From Tetrapisispora phaffii CBS 4417 (Eukaryota > Ascomycota > Saccharomycetes > Saccharomycetales > Saccharomycetaceae): a DNA stretch of 64,000 bases. The stretch spans positions 558,001 through 622,000 of the forward strand of contig NC_016527.1 of NCBI RefSeq assembly GCF_000236905.1. The letters are read 5' to 3'. Positions within the stretch are counted from its first letter, which is position 1. Each line of letters starts with the position of its first letter. Under the pieces are notes generated by a model. That model saw nothing but the letters and a program-made list of their open reading frames with translations. It ran no database searches and was not told the origin of the DNA. Made by a program: the position numbers and the translations under genes. Below, in pieces: positions 62,318 to 64,000 of the stretch.

Positions 62318-63769
62318 TTAGTATAAAACAACACTATCAACGCAACCAAACCCAGCGGCAACACCACCTTCATTAGAAGAGTTAAATTTGGATCTTAATA
62401 ACCAACCACTATACTCATTATATAATATATCATCATCATTGAACAACACACATCCAAATATACCTAATTCACTAATAATGCTTTCTCTAAAATATTCACC
62501 TCCACGAACTAAAACATTTTGAGTAGTTGGCTCAGGTTGAATCAATTCCATCAAAATATAAGCATTCCAATCATTTTTATCTAATTTTTGTAAAAAAACT
62601 GGGATATCTTCTTTGTAGATATTATTACCACCTCCTTCCCTTTGTGGCTTTAAAACATAGTTGTTTGGAGATTCAAATGCAAGTTTTTGTCCTTGTTTCC
62701 CCAAATTAGAGTCATCTAAAGGATAAATTTTAACAAATGTAGAGTGCAAATCTTCAAGAGAGTCCTTGTCTTCGATGTAGTCTTTTAAAATATCTTTATC
62801 AGTTAAAAGTTGTTGAATTTTCTTAGTTCCTGACAATTGAGTCAATAAATCAGGTGCTTTAATGGCATAACTGTTTTCAAGATATAATCTAGTATCCCAG
62901 TCATCCTCACTAGCAAAATCAGATGGTGAATAACATGATCTAAAGTATATAACACCAATTTCTTCACCGGTAGCTTTCACAAACAATCTATTACTCTCTA
63001 AATCCATATAGGTAGAATTTTTAACTTCATCTAATATTAATCTTCTTGATTTAATGCCATAATTCGTTAGTAAATTATATTCTAATAGTCTTTGATCAAA
63101 TGCATTTCTTTCCTTTTTCTGAACAATAAAGACAACAATTGGGTTTTCCTTTAGAGAGTCATAATGCTTAATTGCTGTAGCCAACCCTTCAGTTAACTTT
63201 TGTGATGAATCAGAAATTGGGATATTATCATAGAACTTTAATCCATTATTTAAGGAATATTTACCCGAATCATTTAGATATTCATGCAATTGACTGACCT
63301 TATAAGACAATCCACCAAATGATACAGAAACAGTGTTGAATTCAACTTGTTTAATTGCATTGCGTTCTTTATCAATTAAATAATCAGATCTAAAGACACC
63401 TAATCTTAGCTTTTGCTTAATTCCTTTCCCCTCAGCTTTCAGATAGGTTTTCCACAACCTCCCTGTAAATTCAACATCAAATTTAGATAGCTTTTTAGAT
63501 TCCTCACGTAACCAATTACTTTTATCTTGAGCTATCTTAGCATATAATTCGTTGTATGATTTTTGAACATTGACTGCATGTTCAAAACTTTCCCTTGGTA
63601 AAGGCGTTGGAAATACAGTAGTGGGAGCAGTTGATGCCCCTTCTTCTTTAAAATTTGGTGGGTACATGACTAGTCCATTTGCTAAAGACCACTGATGCAT
63701 TTCTGGAATAACATGGTTAACCAATTCCTCATCAGTTAATTTTGGAAAAGAAGGATATTTTCCTGACAT
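62318..63769 (-). CDS. GSH2: Glutathione synthetase
   Basis: Gsh2 joins gamma-glutamylcysteine and glycine with ATP to make glutathione. The product has 483 residues (S. cerevisiae 491). The family motifs are complete. EFNTVSVSFGGL near residue 145 contacts substrate and Mg. The hinge and Gly-rich ATP loop LKPQREGGGNNIYKEDIP lies near 370-385. LMELIQPE comes near 405, followed by ESIISELGIFGCVLF and the C-terminal substrate loop GGVAAGFGCVDSVVLY with its Ala and Gly contacts. It starts MSGKYPSFPKLTDEELV. It matches YOL049W. Confidence 0.97.
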   Translation of the reverse strand: MSGKYPSFPKLTDEELVNHVIPEMHQWSLANGLVMYPPNFKEEGASTAPTTVFPTPLPRESFEHAVNVQKSYNELYAKIAQDKSNWLREESKKLSKFDVEFTGRLWKTYLKAEGKGIKQKLRLGVFRSDYLIDKERNAIKQVEFNTVSVSFGGLSYKVSQLHEYLNDSGKYSLNNGLKFYDNIPISDSSQKLTEGLATAIKHYDSLKENPIVVFIVQKKERNAFDQRLLEYNLLTNYGIKSRRLILDEVKNSTYMDLESNRLFVKATGEEIGVIYFRSCYSPSDFASEDDWDTRLYLENSYAIKAPDLLTQLSGTKKIQQLLTDKDILKDYIEDKDSLEDLHSTFVKIYPLDDSNLGKQGQKLAFESPNNYVLKPQREGGGNNIYKEDIPVFLQKLDKNDWNAYILMELIQPEPTTQNVLVRGGEYFRESIISELGIFGCVLFNDDDILYNEYSGWLLRSKFNSSNEGGVAAGFGCVDSVVLY

Positions 63770-63968
63770 TTTCTTAGATCGTTCTTCAATTGATTTAACT
63801 TAAAAGTTAAATTGAATAAGTAATTAAAGTCCTGTTTGAACTGAGTCTTATAATATAATATTTAAGTGTCATTTAAGACTCAATTGATTAACTTTAGATG
63901 CAGATAAACATATCAAACTGCTTTCCTTGTAATCGGTTATTAACCTTTTTTAGTTTCACCATCAGTTA

Positions 63969-63975
63969 TTAGTAA
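63969..63975 (+). promoter_or_regulatory. GSH2: Yap1-type TTAGTAA site upstream of GSH2
   Basis: TTAGTAA is a Yap1 response element variant. It lies 200 bp before the GSH2 start. Glutathione genes are typical Yap1 targets in yeasts. The motif is short, so this is only suggestive. Confidence 0.35.
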
Positions 63976-64000
63976 TATTTTGTACCATATCTCGCTTCAA

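Overview
The window is nuclear DNA from a budding yeast of the Saccharomycetaceae. The evidence is AT-rich intergenic DNA, compact genes with no intron I could see, a tRNA-Thr(AGU), and 27 protein genes, 25 of which match Saccharomyces cerevisiae families. Gene order is a mosaic of S. cerevisiae chromosome III, IV or XV, XIII, XV-left and chromosome I segments. One block interleaves genes that S. cerevisiae keeps on two duplicated (ohnologous) tracks, and several ancestral neighbours are missing. That pattern suggests a post-whole-genome-duplication genus such as Tetrapisispora, Vanderwaltozyma, Kazachstania or Naumovozyma. I cannot name the species.

Layout. (1) 1-16.6 kb is a block like chromosome III right arm: ABP1 (actin patch), KIN82 (flippase kinase), MSH3 (mismatch repair), CDC39/NOT1 (CCR4-NOT scaffold) and CDC50 (flippase subunit). 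(2) 17.4-22.3 kb holds an old yellow enzyme and a large Ser/Asn-rich protein I do not recognise. (3) 22.9-29.1 kb is a chromosome XV-left block: MIM1 (only 72 codons), MDM38, YAP7 and GAS5. (4) 29.7-31.9 kb is a gene-free stretch with tRNA-Thr(AGU), a probable LTR relic and a decayed ORF. It sits exactly at a synteny break. (5) 31.9-34.5 kb has ADI1 and ANY1, adjacent on S. cerevisiae XIII. (6) 34.8-42.6 kb has PET127, SPO11, ERP4 and RTS1, a XV-right block interrupted by SPO11. (7) 43.5-46.1 kb has a GNAT-like gene and SIL1. (8) 47.1-63.8 kb has RPP2A, RPS15, NOP12, NTG1, TPD3, PSK1, RRT8 and GSH2, merging the S. cerevisiae YOL039-049 and YAL015-018 regions.

Functional links. KIN82 and CDC50 both act in P4-ATPase lipid flipping, and ANY1 antagonises the same process. 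TPD3 (scaffold) and RTS1 (B56 subunit) belong to one PP2A holoenzyme. MSH3, NTG1 and SPO11 handle DNA damage or programmed breaks. RPP2A, RPS15 and NOP12 form a ribosome cluster, and NOP12 carries RRPE and PAC promoter elements.

Most of the window is ordinary conserved yeast sequence. The less ordinary signals are GC-rich intergenic islands with clustered CACGTG and TTACCCG sites, three GC-rich near-perfect palindromes, the tRNA/LTR synteny break, predicted regulatory sites (URS1, UPRE, MSE) and the unrecognised Ser/Asn-rich protein. I found no CRISPR array, virus or clearly new multi-gene system.
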